Notes: generated from the sequence alone by a model not told the origin. Positions 17,920 through 26,926 are shown, numbered from the stretch's first letter. The stretch is DNA of 64,000 nucleotides from Flavihumibacter petaseus NBRC 106054 (GCF_000974785.1 NZ_BBWV01000001.1:2281169-2345168); one strand, 5' to 3'. Program-made: numbers and translations.

Positions 17920-18879
17920 ATGCATCTTGCAACAGTGATTACCTATTTGAAATACAAGCCGGCATGGCTTCAATTGGTGATTTTCGGCCTGATTACCTGT
18001 GGCACGACCATTATCGGTTCCAGTATTCTGGAGATGGTGGTTAATAGTATCTATGGGTTGAAGTCCACAGATTTTATCGAACCGGACCTGAAAAACATGC
18101 GGATCATTGCTGCATTACGGGCCAAACAGGCGTTCGGGACAATTTTCGTTTTCCTGGTTTCTTCCCTGCTTTTCGCCTATAAAAGTGATGAGCGCCCGCT
18201 GCAATACCTGGGCATACGGAAACCACAGCGGCCAAGATTCTGGCTGGTTGCGATATTGTTAATGCTTGCCGCACTGCCGCTCGCCAGCTGGCTCAATGAT
18301 GTCAGCCACCAGCTCCATTTTCCAGCTTCGTGGCAATCCACCGAAAACGCTATCCGGTCGTTTGAAAAGAAGCTGATGGAAACGGTTAAGGCCATGTTGC
18401 ATATGAAGGGACCCGGTGAATTTATGCTGATGCTCGTGATCGTTGCTGTCATTCCTGCTATATGTGAAGAGATCTTTTTCAGGGGTGTATTGCAACGGTT
18501 ACTCATACAGGTTACGAAGCGGCCGGTCTGGGGAATAGTGATCACAGCATGCATGTTCTCGCTGTTTCACGGCGAAGTATTCGGATTTGCCGCCCGGGCA
18601 TTTCTCGGCATCCTCCTGGGTGCATTATACTGGTACAGCGGTAGCATCTGGCCGGCTATAATCGGCCATTTTCTGCACAACGCCTTGCAGGTCACCCTGT
18701 TTTATATTAACAGCAATCTGGCTGACAAGGATTTCGACCTCCAGCCAGGCGTTATCATCGTCAGCGCAGTGGCGGTAGGTGCAGGTATCTGGTACATGAG
18801 AAGAATTTCTCATACACATTATGGCGAGATCTATGATACCGACGATGACCTTGTTTTACCCTCACCAAAAGACGAATAA
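17920..18879 (+). CDS. CPBP family intramembrane metalloprotease
   Basis: A 319-residue multi-pass membrane protein of the CPBP/Abi (CAAX-like) family. The three catalytic motifs are present: EEIFFRG (Glu183-Glu184), FSLFHGE (His217) and IIGHFLHN (His250, Asn254). About seven to eight hydrophobic helices surround them. Family members cleave or process membrane peptides; the substrate here is unknown. The protein ends in an acidic cytoplasmic tail. It overlaps no gene, but any promoter must lie inside dusB; CAATTTTG at 17896-17903, one mismatch from consensus, is a candidate. cdsA follows after 8 nt. Confidence 0.87.
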   Translation: MHLATVITYLKYKPAWLQLVIFGLITCGTTIIGSSILEMVVNSIYGLKSTDFIEPDLKNMRIIAALRAKQAFGTIFVFLVSSLLFAYKSDERPLQYLGIRKPQRPRFWLVAILLMLAALPLASWLNDVSHQLHFPASWQSTENAIRSFEKKLMETVKAMLHMKGPGEFMLMLVIVAVIPAICEEIFFRGVLQRLLIQVTKRPVWGIVITACMFSLFHGEVFGFAARAFLGILLGALYWYSGSIWPAIIGHFLHNALQVTLFYINSNLADKDFDLQPGVIIVSAVAVGAGIWYMRRISHTHYGEIYDTDDDLVLPSPKDE

Positions 18880-18887
18880 GGGATATT

Positions 18888-19709
18888 ATGGCCTTTAATT
18901 GGAAATCATTCTGGACACGAGCCCTGACGGCTTTGATTTTTGTTGCGGTGATGATGGGCGGTCTGCTGTGGAATGCAGAAGCTTTTTTTGTTCTTTTTTC
19001 CATTATCCATTTCGGCTGCTGGGCGGAATACCAGCGACTGATCAGCAGCATTGATGCCCGTTACAGGGAAATAACATCCTTTCACCGGTATGGCGTTATG
19101 CTCGCAGGCTGGAGCTTTATGATCTACTGCAGCCAGCTGTCCTTTCATGCATTTGGCTGGTGGCTGTGTCTGCTGTTCCTCTTTGTTCTGCCCATCACGG
19201 AGCTGCTGTTTGCAAAACAGATCGAACTGCGGCTGATCCGGTACTCCGCACTGGGTCTGGCTTATATTTCCCTGCCTGTCGGACTTTTATTATTGCTGCG
19301 CAACCACCACATATATGGTTATCAGCTGCCACTGGCGGTGATCTTTTCTATCTGGACAAACGACACGATGGCGTATCTCGTAGGATCCATGATTGGTAAA
19401 ACTCCCCTCTCTTCCATCTCCCCCAAAAAAACCTGGGAAGGAACAATCGGTGGAATTGTATGTGCAGTGGGTGCAATGGCCGGCCTCGCCGCATGGCTGC
19501 ATTTTCCCATTATCCATACAGCAGCCCTCGCAGCTATTGTAGCCATAACAGGAACATTCGGCGATCTGCTGGAAAGTAAACTTAAAAGAATGGCAGGCGT
19601 AAAGGATAGCGGACAGATCATGCCCGGACACGGCGGATTTCTTGACCGTTTTGATTCTTTGCTGATAGCCACACCTTTCGCATGGCTCTATACCGTAATC
19701 TTCCTCTGA
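18888..19709 (+). CDS. cdsA: Phosphatidate cytidylyltransferase
   Basis: A 273-residue inner-membrane enzyme that makes CDP-diacylglycerol from phosphatidate and CTP, the branch point for phospholipids. The family signature is complete near the C-terminus: SKLKRMAGVKDSGQIMPGHG followed by GFLDRFDS. Around eight hydrophobic segments precede it. It lies 8 nt after the CPBP protease gene. The downstream enzyme of the phosphatidylethanolamine branch, psd, is also in the window at 32.9 kb. Confidence 0.93.
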   Translation: MAFNWKSFWTRALTALIFVAVMMGGLLWNAEAFFVLFSIIHFGCWAEYQRLISSIDARYREITSFHRYGVMLAGWSFMIYCSQLSFHAFGWWLCLLFLFVLPITELLFAKQIELRLIRYSALGLAYISLPVGLLLLLRNHHIYGYQLPLAVIFSIWTNDTMAYLVGSMIGKTPLSSISPKKTWEGTIGGIVCAVGAMAGLAAWLHFPIIHTAALAAIVAITGTFGDLLESKLKRMAGVKDSGQIMPGHGGFLDRFDSLLIATPFAWLYTVIFL

Positions 19710-19713
19710 CCTT

Positions 19714-19747
19714 TTTGCGGAAGGCCACCAGCTGTTTAGTATCTTTG
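19714..19747 (+). promoter_or_regulatory. Promoter of pheS
   Basis: TTTG at 19714-19717 and an exact -7 box TATCTTTG at 19740-19747, 22 nt apart. The G is 4 nt before the pheS ATG, so transcription should begin at the start codon. Confidence 0.65.
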
Positions 19748-19751
19748 CCGA

Positions 19752-20783
19752 ATGGAAAATCTGCTGGAACAAATCAAAGGATACAAAGAGGAAATAGCAG
19801 CAACACAGCAAAACGGCGCCGCAGCCCTGGAAACTTTCAGGATACGGTTTCTCGGAACCAAGGGAATTGTTAAAACCCTTTTTGCCGAAATGAAAAATGT
19901 GCCTGCTGAAGAGAAGAAGGCATTTGGTGCGATCCTCAATGAATTCAAGCAGTTTGCTGAAGACAAATACGAACAATGGAAGGCCGGTCTGGAATCTACG
20001 GAAGTCGAATCCGGCACGGCATTCGACTATACACTGCCGGGAGACCCTGCCCCGATGGGCTCAAGACATCCTATCAGCCTCGTAAAGAACGATATCATTG
20101 CTATCTTTCGCAGGCTTGGATTTTCGGTAGCGGAAGGCCCTGAAATCGAAGATGATTTTCACAACTTTACCGCACTCAACCTGCCGGAACACCATCCTGC
20201 AAGAGATATGCAGGATACTTTTTACCTCCACCAAAACCCCGACTGGCTATTGCGAACGCATACAAGCAACGTTCAGGTAAGGGAAATGGAAAAGGGAAAA
20301 CTTCCCATCCGCGTGATCTGCCCCGGCCGGGTTTACCGCAATGAGACGATTTCCGCGAGAGCACACTGCTTTTTTCACCAGGTGGAGGGACTGTATATAG
20401 ACGAGCATGTTTCCTTTGCTGACCTTAAACAGACACTTTATTTCTTCGTGCAGGAGCTTTTCGGCAATAACATCAGGATCCGCTTCAGACCATCCTACTT
20501 TCCATTTACTGAACCCAGTGCGGAGATGGACATCAGTTGCCTGCTGTGTCACGGGAAAGGATGTAATGTATGCAAGCATACCGGCTGGGTGGAAATCCTC
20601 GGATGCGGAATGGTTCATCCGCAGGTATTGGAAAATTGCGGCATCGATTCAAACAAGTACACCGGATTCGCTTTCGGTATGGGTATCGAACGCATCGCCA
20701 TGCTGAAATATCAGATTAACGACCTTCGCCTTTTCAGCGAAAATGACATTCGGTTCCTCCAGCAATTCACCGGCAGTTTTTAA
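19752..20783 (+). CDS. pheS: Phenylalanine--tRNA ligase alpha subunit
   Basis: A 343-residue class II aminoacyl-tRNA synthetase subunit. It has an N-terminal coiled-coil arm (about 1-90), then the catalytic core with GSRHPISLVKNDIIAIF, LLRTHTSNVQVREM, RVICPGRVYRNETISARAHC (motif 2 region), FRPSYFPFTEPSAEMDISC and the motif 3 end GFAFGMGIERIAMLKYQI. A Cys-rich insert (CLLCHGKGCNVCKHTGW) follows the FRPSYFPFTEPS segment and resembles the zinc-like loop seen in many PheS. The beta subunit gene is not adjacent. Confidence 0.96.
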   Translation: MENLLEQIKGYKEEIAATQQNGAAALETFRIRFLGTKGIVKTLFAEMKNVPAEEKKAFGAILNEFKQFAEDKYEQWKAGLESTEVESGTAFDYTLPGDPAPMGSRHPISLVKNDIIAIFRRLGFSVAEGPEIEDDFHNFTALNLPEHHPARDMQDTFYLHQNPDWLLRTHTSNVQVREMEKGKLPIRVICPGRVYRNETISARAHCFFHQVEGLYIDEHVSFADLKQTLYFFVQELFGNNIRIRFRPSYFPFTEPSAEMDISCLLCHGKGCNVCKHTGWVEILGCGMVHPQVLENCGIDSNKYTGFAFGMGIERIAMLKYQINDLRLFSENDIRFLQQFTGSF

Positions 20784-20800
20784 CTAACCAAGCCTGCACC

Positions 20801-21646
20801 ATGATCAGAACGATTTGTGTTTGCGGAGCGGGAACAATGGGGTCTGGAATAGCGCAGACCGCCATACAGCATGGATTCGAAGTGATCCTTTACGATCCCG
20901 ATCCCCGTGCACTGGAGCGGGCCGGTGATCAGATCCGTCAGCAACTGCAGCAACTGGTTGACCGGGCGAAAATTTCTGACAGTGCACGGCATGGTATGCT
21001 GCATCACCTGCGCTTCGCCGATGATATAGCTGATTGTAAAGCTGATCTGATCATTGAAGCAATTGTAGAAATTGCTGAGGCCAAGGTTGATCTTTTCCTC
21101 AAACTGTATGCACGCAACGCTCCCGAAACCATCTTTGCGAGCAATACGTCATCATTGTCGATCGCGGCAATAGCAGCGCAGCTTCCGGATGCCTCGCGCT
21201 TTATGGGCCTCCATTTTTTTAACCCTGCAACGCACATGAAGCTGGTGGAAGTAGTGCGGCTGAAAGAAAGCAATGAAGGTACAGTGGCTAAGCTGCTTCA
21301 ACTGGCGCGGGATCTCGGAAAAACGCCGGTCACCTGTTTTGATGCACCTGGCTTTATCGTCAACAGGGTGGCCAGGCCGTATTATATCGAAGCCCTGCGG
21401 CTGGCTGAAGAAGGTGTCGATCCGGAAACCATCGATCTGCTGATGGAAGCTGCCGGATTCAGGATGGGACCTTTCCGGCTGATGGACCTTATAGGCAATG
21501 ACATCAATTACGCAGTTAGTTGCAGCGTTTACCAGCAACTCGGCGAACCTTCCCGCCTGCAACCTTCATTTATTCAGCAAGCCCTGGTCAATGAGGGGAA
21601 ACTCGGCCGTAAATCAGGTGCCGGGTTCTATACTTATCATTCATGA
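20801..21646 (+). CDS. 3-hydroxyacyl-CoA dehydrogenase (3-hydroxybutyryl-CoA type)
   Basis: A 281-residue NAD-dependent enzyme oxidising 3-hydroxyacyl-CoA. The Rossmann start ICVCGAGTMGSGIAQTAIQ, the catalytic region FMGLHFFNPATHMKLVEVV with its His, and PGFIVNRVARPYYIEALRL are diagnostic, and the C-terminal domain ends GRKSGAGFYTYHS. It is the short, single-function form, as in butyrate-type or beta-oxidation pathways. It overlaps the following SDR epimerase by 4 nt (ATGA), so the two are translationally coupled. Confidence 0.92.
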   Translation: MIRTICVCGAGTMGSGIAQTAIQHGFEVILYDPDPRALERAGDQIRQQLQQLVDRAKISDSARHGMLHHLRFADDIADCKADLIIEAIVEIAEAKVDLFLKLYARNAPETIFASNTSSLSIAAIAAQLPDASRFMGLHFFNPATHMKLVEVVRLKESNEGTVAKLLQLARDLGKTPVTCFDAPGFIVNRVARPYYIEALRLAEEGVDPETIDLLMEAAGFRMGPFRLMDLIGNDINYAVSCSVYQQLGEPSRLQPSFIQQALVNEGKLGRKSGAGFYTYHS

Positions 21647-22644
21647 ATAACCCGATCATACTAGTTACCGGCGGTACGGGTTTTCTCGGAACCTATATTA
21701 TCCGGGAACTCCTCCGTAAAGGATATACGGTAAGGGCAATTAAACGAGCATCATCAAAGTTGCCGGCATTCATCGATACGGCATCCTGGGAAGGGGTGGA
21801 CTGGCACGAAGCAGATCTGCTGGATGTTGTTTCCCTGCAGGATGCTTTCGCTGGTGTTGATGCTGTCATCCATGCAGGAGCAGTAGTTTCTTTCAAGCCT
21901 GAAGATCGACGGAACATGTACGCCGTAAATGTAACCGGCACCGCCAACGTGGTCAATGTAGCCCTGCAGGAAAATGTCAGAAGACTGGTACACATCAGTT
22001 CTGTTGCGGCATTGGGAAGAACAGCAAACGGTGAAGTGGTGAACGAAACAAAAAGCTGGACGGAGAACAAACTGAATACCCATTACGCCATCAGCAAATT
22101 TCATGGTGAACTGGAGGCATGGAGAGGATTTGCTGAAGGCCTTGAGGGTGTTGTGCTCAACCCGAGCACAGTGCTGGGATATGGCGACTGGAACACCAGC
22201 AGTTGTGCGATTTTCCGGCAGGCCTACCAGGGAATGCCCTGGTACACCGAAGGGGTGAACGGATTCGTTGGCGTGGAAGACCTTGCCCGGGCAACCGTAG
22301 CGATGCTGGAGTCGCAGCAATCAATGGAGAGATTCGTGGTCAGTGCTGAAAACCTGCCATTCAGAACACTGATGACCTCCATAGGCAGGGAATTTGGCCA
22401 GCGACCGCCATGGCGGAAAGCTTCACCCGCAATGGGTGGCATCGCCTGGCGCCTTGAAAAACTACGATCGTTGTTTAACGGTCATACACCACTTCTGAGC
22501 AGGGAGACAGCCAGGATCGCGCAAAGCAAAACTTATTTCGATTCCGGCAAGCTTCTCACTACACTACCGGAGTTCCGGTTTACGCCACTGGAAAAGGTGA
22601 TCAGGGAAAGCTGTTCGCGGTATTTGCAGCAGCTGAAAGCGTAA
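21643..22644 (+). CDS. NAD-dependent epimerase/dehydratase (extended SDR)
   Basis: A 333-residue extended short-chain dehydrogenase. It has the nucleotide-binding VTGGTGFLGTYIIRELL at the N-terminus, the VIHAGAVVSF strand, and the catalytic YAISKFHGE (Tyr-x3-Lys) near residue 147. The C-terminal substrate domain resembles the dihydroflavonol-reductase-like group. Coupling to the hydroxyacyl-CoA dehydrogenase by an ATGA overlap suggests a shared pathway, perhaps involving acyl or ketide-type substrates, but the substrate is not readable. Confidence 0.85.
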   Translation: MNNPIILVTGGTGFLGTYIIRELLRKGYTVRAIKRASSKLPAFIDTASWEGVDWHEADLLDVVSLQDAFAGVDAVIHAGAVVSFKPEDRRNMYAVNVTGTANVVNVALQENVRRLVHISSVAALGRTANGEVVNETKSWTENKLNTHYAISKFHGELEAWRGFAEGLEGVVLNPSTVLGYGDWNTSSCAIFRQAYQGMPWYTEGVNGFVGVEDLARATVAMLESQQSMERFVVSAENLPFRTLMTSIGREFGQRPPWRKASPAMGGIAWRLEKLRSLFNGHTPLLSRETARIAQSKTYFDSGKLLTTLPEFRFTPLEKVIRESCSRYLQQLKA

Positions 22645-22716
22645 ATGGCCTCTTTTTTGCAATTTCCATATACCAGTAACAAAAATTCAACGTTTCCTAT
22701 CCGTTAAAGAAATGCC

Positions 22717-23799
22717 ATGCGAAAATTCCTGTACCTTCTTTGCATAGTAGTTGCGCTCCCGTACTTCGTGTTTTCCCAGGAACAGTTTACGATCAGGGGA
22801 AAAGTACTGGACGCCGCTACCAAAGCACCACTCTCCGGCGCTTCTGTATTTTGCCAGAATACCACTTTCGGAGTGGTAACCAATGCTGATGGCGAATTCA
22901 GTCTCAGTCTTCCAAAAGGAGGCTATGATCTGGTCGTTTCCTACACGGGATTCCAGTCGGCCGAACAAAGAATCGGTGCCGGTAATACTGATCCGCTGGT
23001 ACTGGAACTCAAAGCCAAAGACAAAAGCATGGAAGCTGTTACCGTTGCGGGCAGCAATGAGGTGCCGGATGGCTGGACAAAATATGGCGAGTTTTTCCGC
23101 GAGCAGTTCTTCGGATCCACTGCCAATGCACAGGAATGCAAAATCCTGAACCCCGAAGCGCTGCGTTTTTTTTACAGCAAGAAAAGGAACAGGCTGAAAG
23201 TATTGACAAAAGAAGAACTTAAGATCGAGAATCAGGCACTGGGATACCGTGTCCGCTACCAGCTGGATTCGCTGAGTTATGAATACAATACCCAGGTCAG
23301 CACATTTTCCGGTTATCCGTTTTTTGAAGCGATGACTGGCAGTACTGACCAGGAAAGCAAATGGAAAATCAACCGGCAAAAAGCCTACCGCGGCAGTAAA
23401 CTGCACTTCATGAGGTGCTGGTATAACAAAACAATCGCACAGGAAGGTTTCGCACTGGAAAAAGTAAATCCTGATGCCAAGAGTTTTGAAGCAACCCCTA
23501 TTGCCGATTATTATGATACCAGTTTTTACGGGATCGACAGCGGCGCAGCAGTGATCACCATGCCCGGCAAATACCGGGTGATATACCGGAAAGAAATGCC
23601 TGACGCCAGGTTCGTGATCGCCTATAAATTACCACCGCACATCCGTGTGCAGCTGAGCATACTCGATATCATGGATGAATTCGTGATTGAACAGAACGGA
23701 TATTGGTATGAACAGTCGGATCTGATCAATACTGGTTACTGGAGTTACGAGAGAATGGCTGAAGCTGTTCCATACGACTACGTTCCTGAACCGAACTGA
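22717..23799 (+). CDS. Secreted protein with CarboxypepD-like regulatory domain
   Basis: A 360-residue exported protein: signal peptide of about 20 residues ending VFSQ, then a carboxypeptidase-D-like beta sandwich (about 23-105; TIRGKVLDAATKAPLSGASV, TNADGEFSLSLPKGGYDLVV), a module common in Bacteroidota outer-membrane receptors and surface proteins. The remaining 250 residues are rich in Tyr and charged residues (YRVRYQLDSLSYEYNTQVST) and match no family I recognise, though similar layouts occur in DUF5686-like proteins. It has no barrel and no C-terminal sorting domain. It stands alone and converges on lpxD with a 9-nt gap. Confidence 0.7.
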   Translation: MRKFLYLLCIVVALPYFVFSQEQFTIRGKVLDAATKAPLSGASVFCQNTTFGVVTNADGEFSLSLPKGGYDLVVSYTGFQSAEQRIGAGNTDPLVLELKAKDKSMEAVTVAGSNEVPDGWTKYGEFFREQFFGSTANAQECKILNPEALRFFYSKKRNRLKVLTKEELKIENQALGYRVRYQLDSLSYEYNTQVSTFSGYPFFEAMTGSTDQESKWKINRQKAYRGSKLHFMRCWYNKTIAQEGFALEKVNPDAKSFEATPIADYYDTSFYGIDSGAAVITMPGKYRVIYRKEMPDARFVIAYKLPPHIRVQLSILDIMDEFVIEQNGYWYEQSDLINTGYWSYERMAEAVPYDYVPEPN

Positions 23800-23808
23800 T
23801 CTTTCACC

Positions 23809-24756
23809 TCAGGAGTTCATCACCTTTTGCCAGAGCTCGGGGATCCGCTTGATCCATACGAGCTCTCTTTTTTTGATGCTGGCATCTTCTGCAGGAGAAC
23901 CGAAATAAATCTTGCCGGGTTCCACATCCACACCAACTCCCGATTGTGCATAGATTACTGCATTTTTCCCGATGGTGAGCGTTTTGTTTACACCAACCTG
24001 ACCCCACAAGACAACGCCATCTTCAATAGTAGTAGCACCGGCAATTCCGACCTGGGCGGCAAAGAGGCAATTCCTGCCAACTATGGTGTCATGACCGATG
24101 TGAACCTGGTTGTCGATCTTGGTACCCCTGCCAATCACGGTATCATGGCTGACGCCCCGGTCGATGGTGCAACCGGCACCGATCTCCACCGCATCTTCAA
24201 TCACCACACGTCCGCAACTTAACATTCTCCGGTACCAGTTTTCCCGGTCTTTTTTGGTGTTGTAGTAAAAAGCATCGGAGCCGATGACAGTACCGGACTG
24301 GATCACCACATCATCTCCGATCACACAATGTTCGAGTATGGTAACGTTGGGCTGGATCCGGCAATTGCGTCCGATGATCACATGCTCTCCGATAAAAACC
24401 TGCGGCGCGATATAGGTACCCGCACCAATCTTTGCCGTATCACTTACAGGTTTTACTGCTGGTTGAAACGGCCTGAAATATTCAACTATGGCAGTATATG
24501 CATCAAACGGCTGATTCACTACCAGCAAGGCTTTCCCTTCAGGTATGCTGACCTCCTTCGTGTTGATGATAATAAAACTTGCTGCTGATTGCAAACACGT
24601 GTTGTAGTACTTGGGATGATCAACAAAAGCAAGATCACCTGGTTCTACCCGATGTATTTCATTGATGCCGCCGGCCAGTGCATGTTCATCGCCGATGACT
24701 TCAGCGCCGATCAGTTCAGCAATCCAGGATAGTGCAACGGGAGTTGGAAAACGCAT
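23809..24756 (-). CDS. lpxD: UDP-3-O-acylglucosamine N-acyltransferase
   Basis: A 315-residue enzyme of lipid A synthesis that adds the second hydroxyacyl chain to UDP-3-O-acyl-glucosamine. An N-terminal uridine-binding domain (AELIGAEVIGDEHALAGGIN, VEPGDLAFVDHPKY) precedes a left-handed beta-helix of hexapeptide repeats (about 100-280; IGRNCRIQPNVTILEHCVIG) with the catalytic-type His in QVHIGHDTIVG and a C-terminal helix. The ATG at 24756 is chosen over the frame start because it matches family N-termini and follows an exact promoter box by 15 nt. Confidence 0.94.
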   Translation of the reverse strand: MRFPTPVALSWIAELIGAEVIGDEHALAGGINEIHRVEPGDLAFVDHPKYYNTCLQSAASFIIINTKEVSIPEGKALLVVNQPFDAYTAIVEYFRPFQPAVKPVSDTAKIGAGTYIAPQVFIGEHVIIGRNCRIQPNVTILEHCVIGDDVVIQSGTVIGSDAFYYNTKKDRENWYRRMLSCGRVVIEDAVEIGAGCTIDRGVSHDTVIGRGTKIDNQVHIGHDTIVGRNCLFAAQVGIAGATTIEDGVVLWGQVGVNKTLTIGKNAVIYAQSGVGVDVEPGKIYFGSPAEDASIKKRELVWIKRIPELWQKVMNS

Positions 24757-24771
24757 ATTGGAAAATTTGGT

Positions 24772-24779
24772 CAAAGGTA
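24772..24779 (-). promoter_or_regulatory. Promoter -7 box TACCTTTG for lpxD
   Basis: Exact TAnnTTTG on the minus strand, 15 nt from the ATG at 24756. It supports that start over the upstream in-frame ATG at 24789. Confidence 0.6.
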
Positions 24780-24850
24780 GTTTCCACATCCCTAAAAAAA
24801 ATGTGTATAAAAAACAGGTAAATATTTTTTTCGTTAGTAAAAATTCTTTT

Positions 24851-24931
24851 TAATATTGTGTAGGGAAATTTTGTTCCCTACTTACTAACCCATCCAAATA
24901 GCAAAGCTCGGTTTACTCCCGGGCTTTTTTT
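24851..24931 (+). promoter_or_regulatory. Structured leader ending in an intrinsic terminator before the pseudouridine synthase
   Basis: A near-consensus box TAATATTG (24851-24858) is followed by a perfect 8-bp hairpin (24860-24867 with 24874-24881, 6-nt loop) and then a second hairpin (7-9 bp, 24903-24911 with 24919-24927, 7-nt loop) running into a T tract to 24931. The second is a convincing intrinsic terminator ending 6 nt before the ATG at 24938. Together they look like a transcription attenuator or a very short RNA. Confidence 0.6.
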
Positions 24932-24937
24932 CTGCTC

Positions 24938-25528
24938 ATGTTTTCCTACTATGTTCTATACAAACCTTATGAGGTGCTAACGCAGTTCAGTGCGGTTTCA
25001 GGAAAACGTTGCTTACAAGATATTCTGAAAGTGCCGTCTGATGTGTATCCTGTCGGAAGGCTGGATTACGATAGCGAAGGATTGCTGTTGCTGACCAATG
25101 ATGCGGGCATGAATGCTGCCCTGCTGCATCCCCGGCGGGAACATTACCGGACCTACTATGTACAGGTGGAAGGATCACCTGATGACGAATCGCTTGCCCG
25201 GCTTTCAGCAGGCGTAACTATCTCGGTTGACGGCAGGAAACATCACACCCGGCCGGCCATAGCGCAACGCCTTCCCGCGGATCCGTCACTTCCTGAAAGA
25301 GTGCCTGCTATTCGCTTCCGCAAAAACATTCCCGCTACCTGGATCTCTCTTCAATTAACGGAAGGTAAAAACCGCCAGGTGCGCAGAATGACTGCAGCTG
25401 TCGGTTATCCTACCCTCCGGCTGGTGCGGTATGCTATCGGAGACCTGACGATCGAAGGCTTCGCATCCGGCGAATACAGAAAGTTTACCCCTGGGCAACT
25501 CCGGGAGTTGCTCTTCCGGAAAAAATAG
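24938..25528 (+). CDS. Pseudouridine synthase (RluE/RsuA-like, no S4 domain)
   Basis: A 196-residue enzyme converting uridine to pseudouridine in RNA. The catalytic Asp lies in YPVGRLDYDSEGLLLLTNDA (near residue 42), with the strand YYVLYKPYEVLTQFS before it and the ISLQLTEGKNRQVRRMTAAV signature near residue 155. It lacks the N-terminal S4 RNA-binding domain, as RluE does, so modification of 23S rRNA is likely; the precise target is inference. Expression probably depends on reading through the terminator in its leader. Confidence 0.9.
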   Translation: MFSYYVLYKPYEVLTQFSAVSGKRCLQDILKVPSDVYPVGRLDYDSEGLLLLTNDAGMNAALLHPRREHYRTYYVQVEGSPDDESLARLSAGVTISVDGRKHHTRPAIAQRLPADPSLPERVPAIRFRKNIPATWISLQLTEGKNRQVRRMTAAVGYPTLRLVRYAIGDLTIEGFASGEYRKFTPGQLRELLFRKK

Positions 25529-25562
25529 CCCTTATTCATTACCTTGCTTAAAATACCGCTGC

Positions 25563-26438
25563 ATGCTTAAATCAATGACAGGTTTCGGACGTTCAGAGAA
25601 AAACGTAGGGGACAAAACTTTCCTGGTAGACATCAAATCGCTGAACGGGAAGCAGTTTGATTGCTCGCTGAAAATGCCGGCATTTCTCAAAACATTTGAA
25701 TTTGATATCCGTAAACGACTCTCAGAAAAATTGCAGCGGGGAACTATTGACTGCCTGATCAGCCTCAAACAGACCGGTTCAGCAAAACCCGTTTCCATCA
25801 ATCTGTCCCTGGCTAAAGCATATTATGAACCCATTGCCGCATTGTCAAGGGAACTTGGCCTGGATGATTCACATATTCTCGGCAACATCCTGAAATTGCC
25901 CGAGGTGATCACACCTACTTCAGATACACTTACTGAAGAAGAATGGGAAGCTTTCAAGGGCATCATCGACGAAGCGGCCGATGACCTGATCAGCCATCGC
26001 TTTGAAGAAGGCAAAGTACTGGAAGAAGACCTGCTGACCAGGATTGCCAATATTGAAAAACAACAGGCGGTGGTTGCAGCCCTGGAACCGCAACGGCAGC
26101 AGAAGATCCGGGAAGGCCTGGTGAAACTGCTCGAGGAAAACGTCGGCAGCGACAACTACGACAAGAACCGCCTGGAACAGGAAATCATTTACTATATCGA
26201 GAAAATTGACATTTCGGAAGAACAGGTCAGGCTTAAAAACCATTGTGATTACTTCAGAAGCATGCTGAAGGAAAATTCAAATGAGATCGGAAAAAAGCTG
26301 TCTTTTCTGCTCCAGGAAATCGGCCGGGAAATCAACACCACCGGTGCAAAAGCCTATGACTCCACCATTCAGCAGGCAGTCGTGCTGATGAAAGACGAAC
26401 TCGAAAAAGCCAAAGAACAGGTGTTGAACGTTTTATAA
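25563..26438 (+). CDS. YicC family protein
   Basis: A 291-residue protein with the YicC N-terminal signature LKSMTGFGRSEK and SLNGKQFDCSLKMP, and the C-terminal DUF1732 part with NHCDYFRSMLKENSNEIGKK and FLLQEIGREINTTGAKAYDS. YicC proteins act on RNA, and the E. coli member is an endoribonuclease. It is the first gene of a tight run, yicC (8 nt) gldH (-4) histidine kinase (-1) response regulator. Confidence 0.92.
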   Translation: MLKSMTGFGRSEKNVGDKTFLVDIKSLNGKQFDCSLKMPAFLKTFEFDIRKRLSEKLQRGTIDCLISLKQTGSAKPVSINLSLAKAYYEPIAALSRELGLDDSHILGNILKLPEVITPTSDTLTEEEWEAFKGIIDEAADDLISHRFEEGKVLEEDLLTRIANIEKQQAVVAALEPQRQQKIREGLVKLLEENVGSDNYDKNRLEQEIIYYIEKIDISEEQVRLKNHCDYFRSMLKENSNEIGKKLSFLLQEIGREINTTGAKAYDSTIQQAVVLMKDELEKAKEQVLNVL

Positions 26439-26446
26439 TTTACCAT

Positions 26447-26926
26447 ATGCGCGCCTTACTATCCTATTCAGTGCTGCTTACCGTACTTGCCCTTTCTGTT
26501 GCTTCCTGTGAAAAGGTGGCAGTGTTTGAAAAAAATGAAATGATACCAGGCCACCAGTGGTCCGCCGGTTTCAAGCCCTCTGTGCAGTTCAATATCGATG
26601 ATAGTACTTCCCGCTATAATCTTTTTGTGGTGTTGCGTCACAGCGATGCTTACCGTTATAACAATCTCTGGGTAAATATCCATACTACCGCACCGGGAGA
26701 TTCAGCGGCCAAGGTCCAGGCGCTTGACCTCACCCTGGCGAATAACGAGAAAGGATGGCTGGGAACCGGCATGGATGATATCTATGAGCACCGTATACGC
26801 ATCACCCAGGATGCCGTGACCCTGAAGAAAGGACTTTACCAGTTCCAGCTGGAACAGATCATGCGGGACGACCCGCTGGCCAATGTTTACAATGTGGGCA
26901 TCAGGGTTGAAAAAGCAAATCCATGA
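26447..26926 (+). CDS. gldH: Gliding motility lipoprotein GldH
   Basis: A 159-residue lipoprotein. The signal ends VASC (Cys21). The mature part has EKNEMIPGHQWSAGFKPSVQ, YNLFVVLRHSDAYRYNNLWV and GLYQFQLEQIMRDDPL, matching GldH in length and motifs. In Flavobacterium, GldH is needed for gliding and for chitin use, but its mechanism is unclear. Its stop overlaps the histidine kinase start by 4 nt. Confidence 0.87.
   Translation: MRALLSYSVLLTVLALSVASCEKVAVFEKNEMIPGHQWSAGFKPSVQFNIDDSTSRYNLFVVLRHSDAYRYNNLWVNIHTTAPGDSAAKVQALDLTLANNEKGWLGTGMDDIYEHRIRITQDAVTLKKGLYQFQLEQIMRDDPLANVYNVGIRVEKANP

Noticed and set aside
19290..19976. 228-codon minus-strand frame across cdsA and pheS
   Set aside because: It crosses two well-supported genes, and the composition (many His and Cys) is that of a shadow frame.
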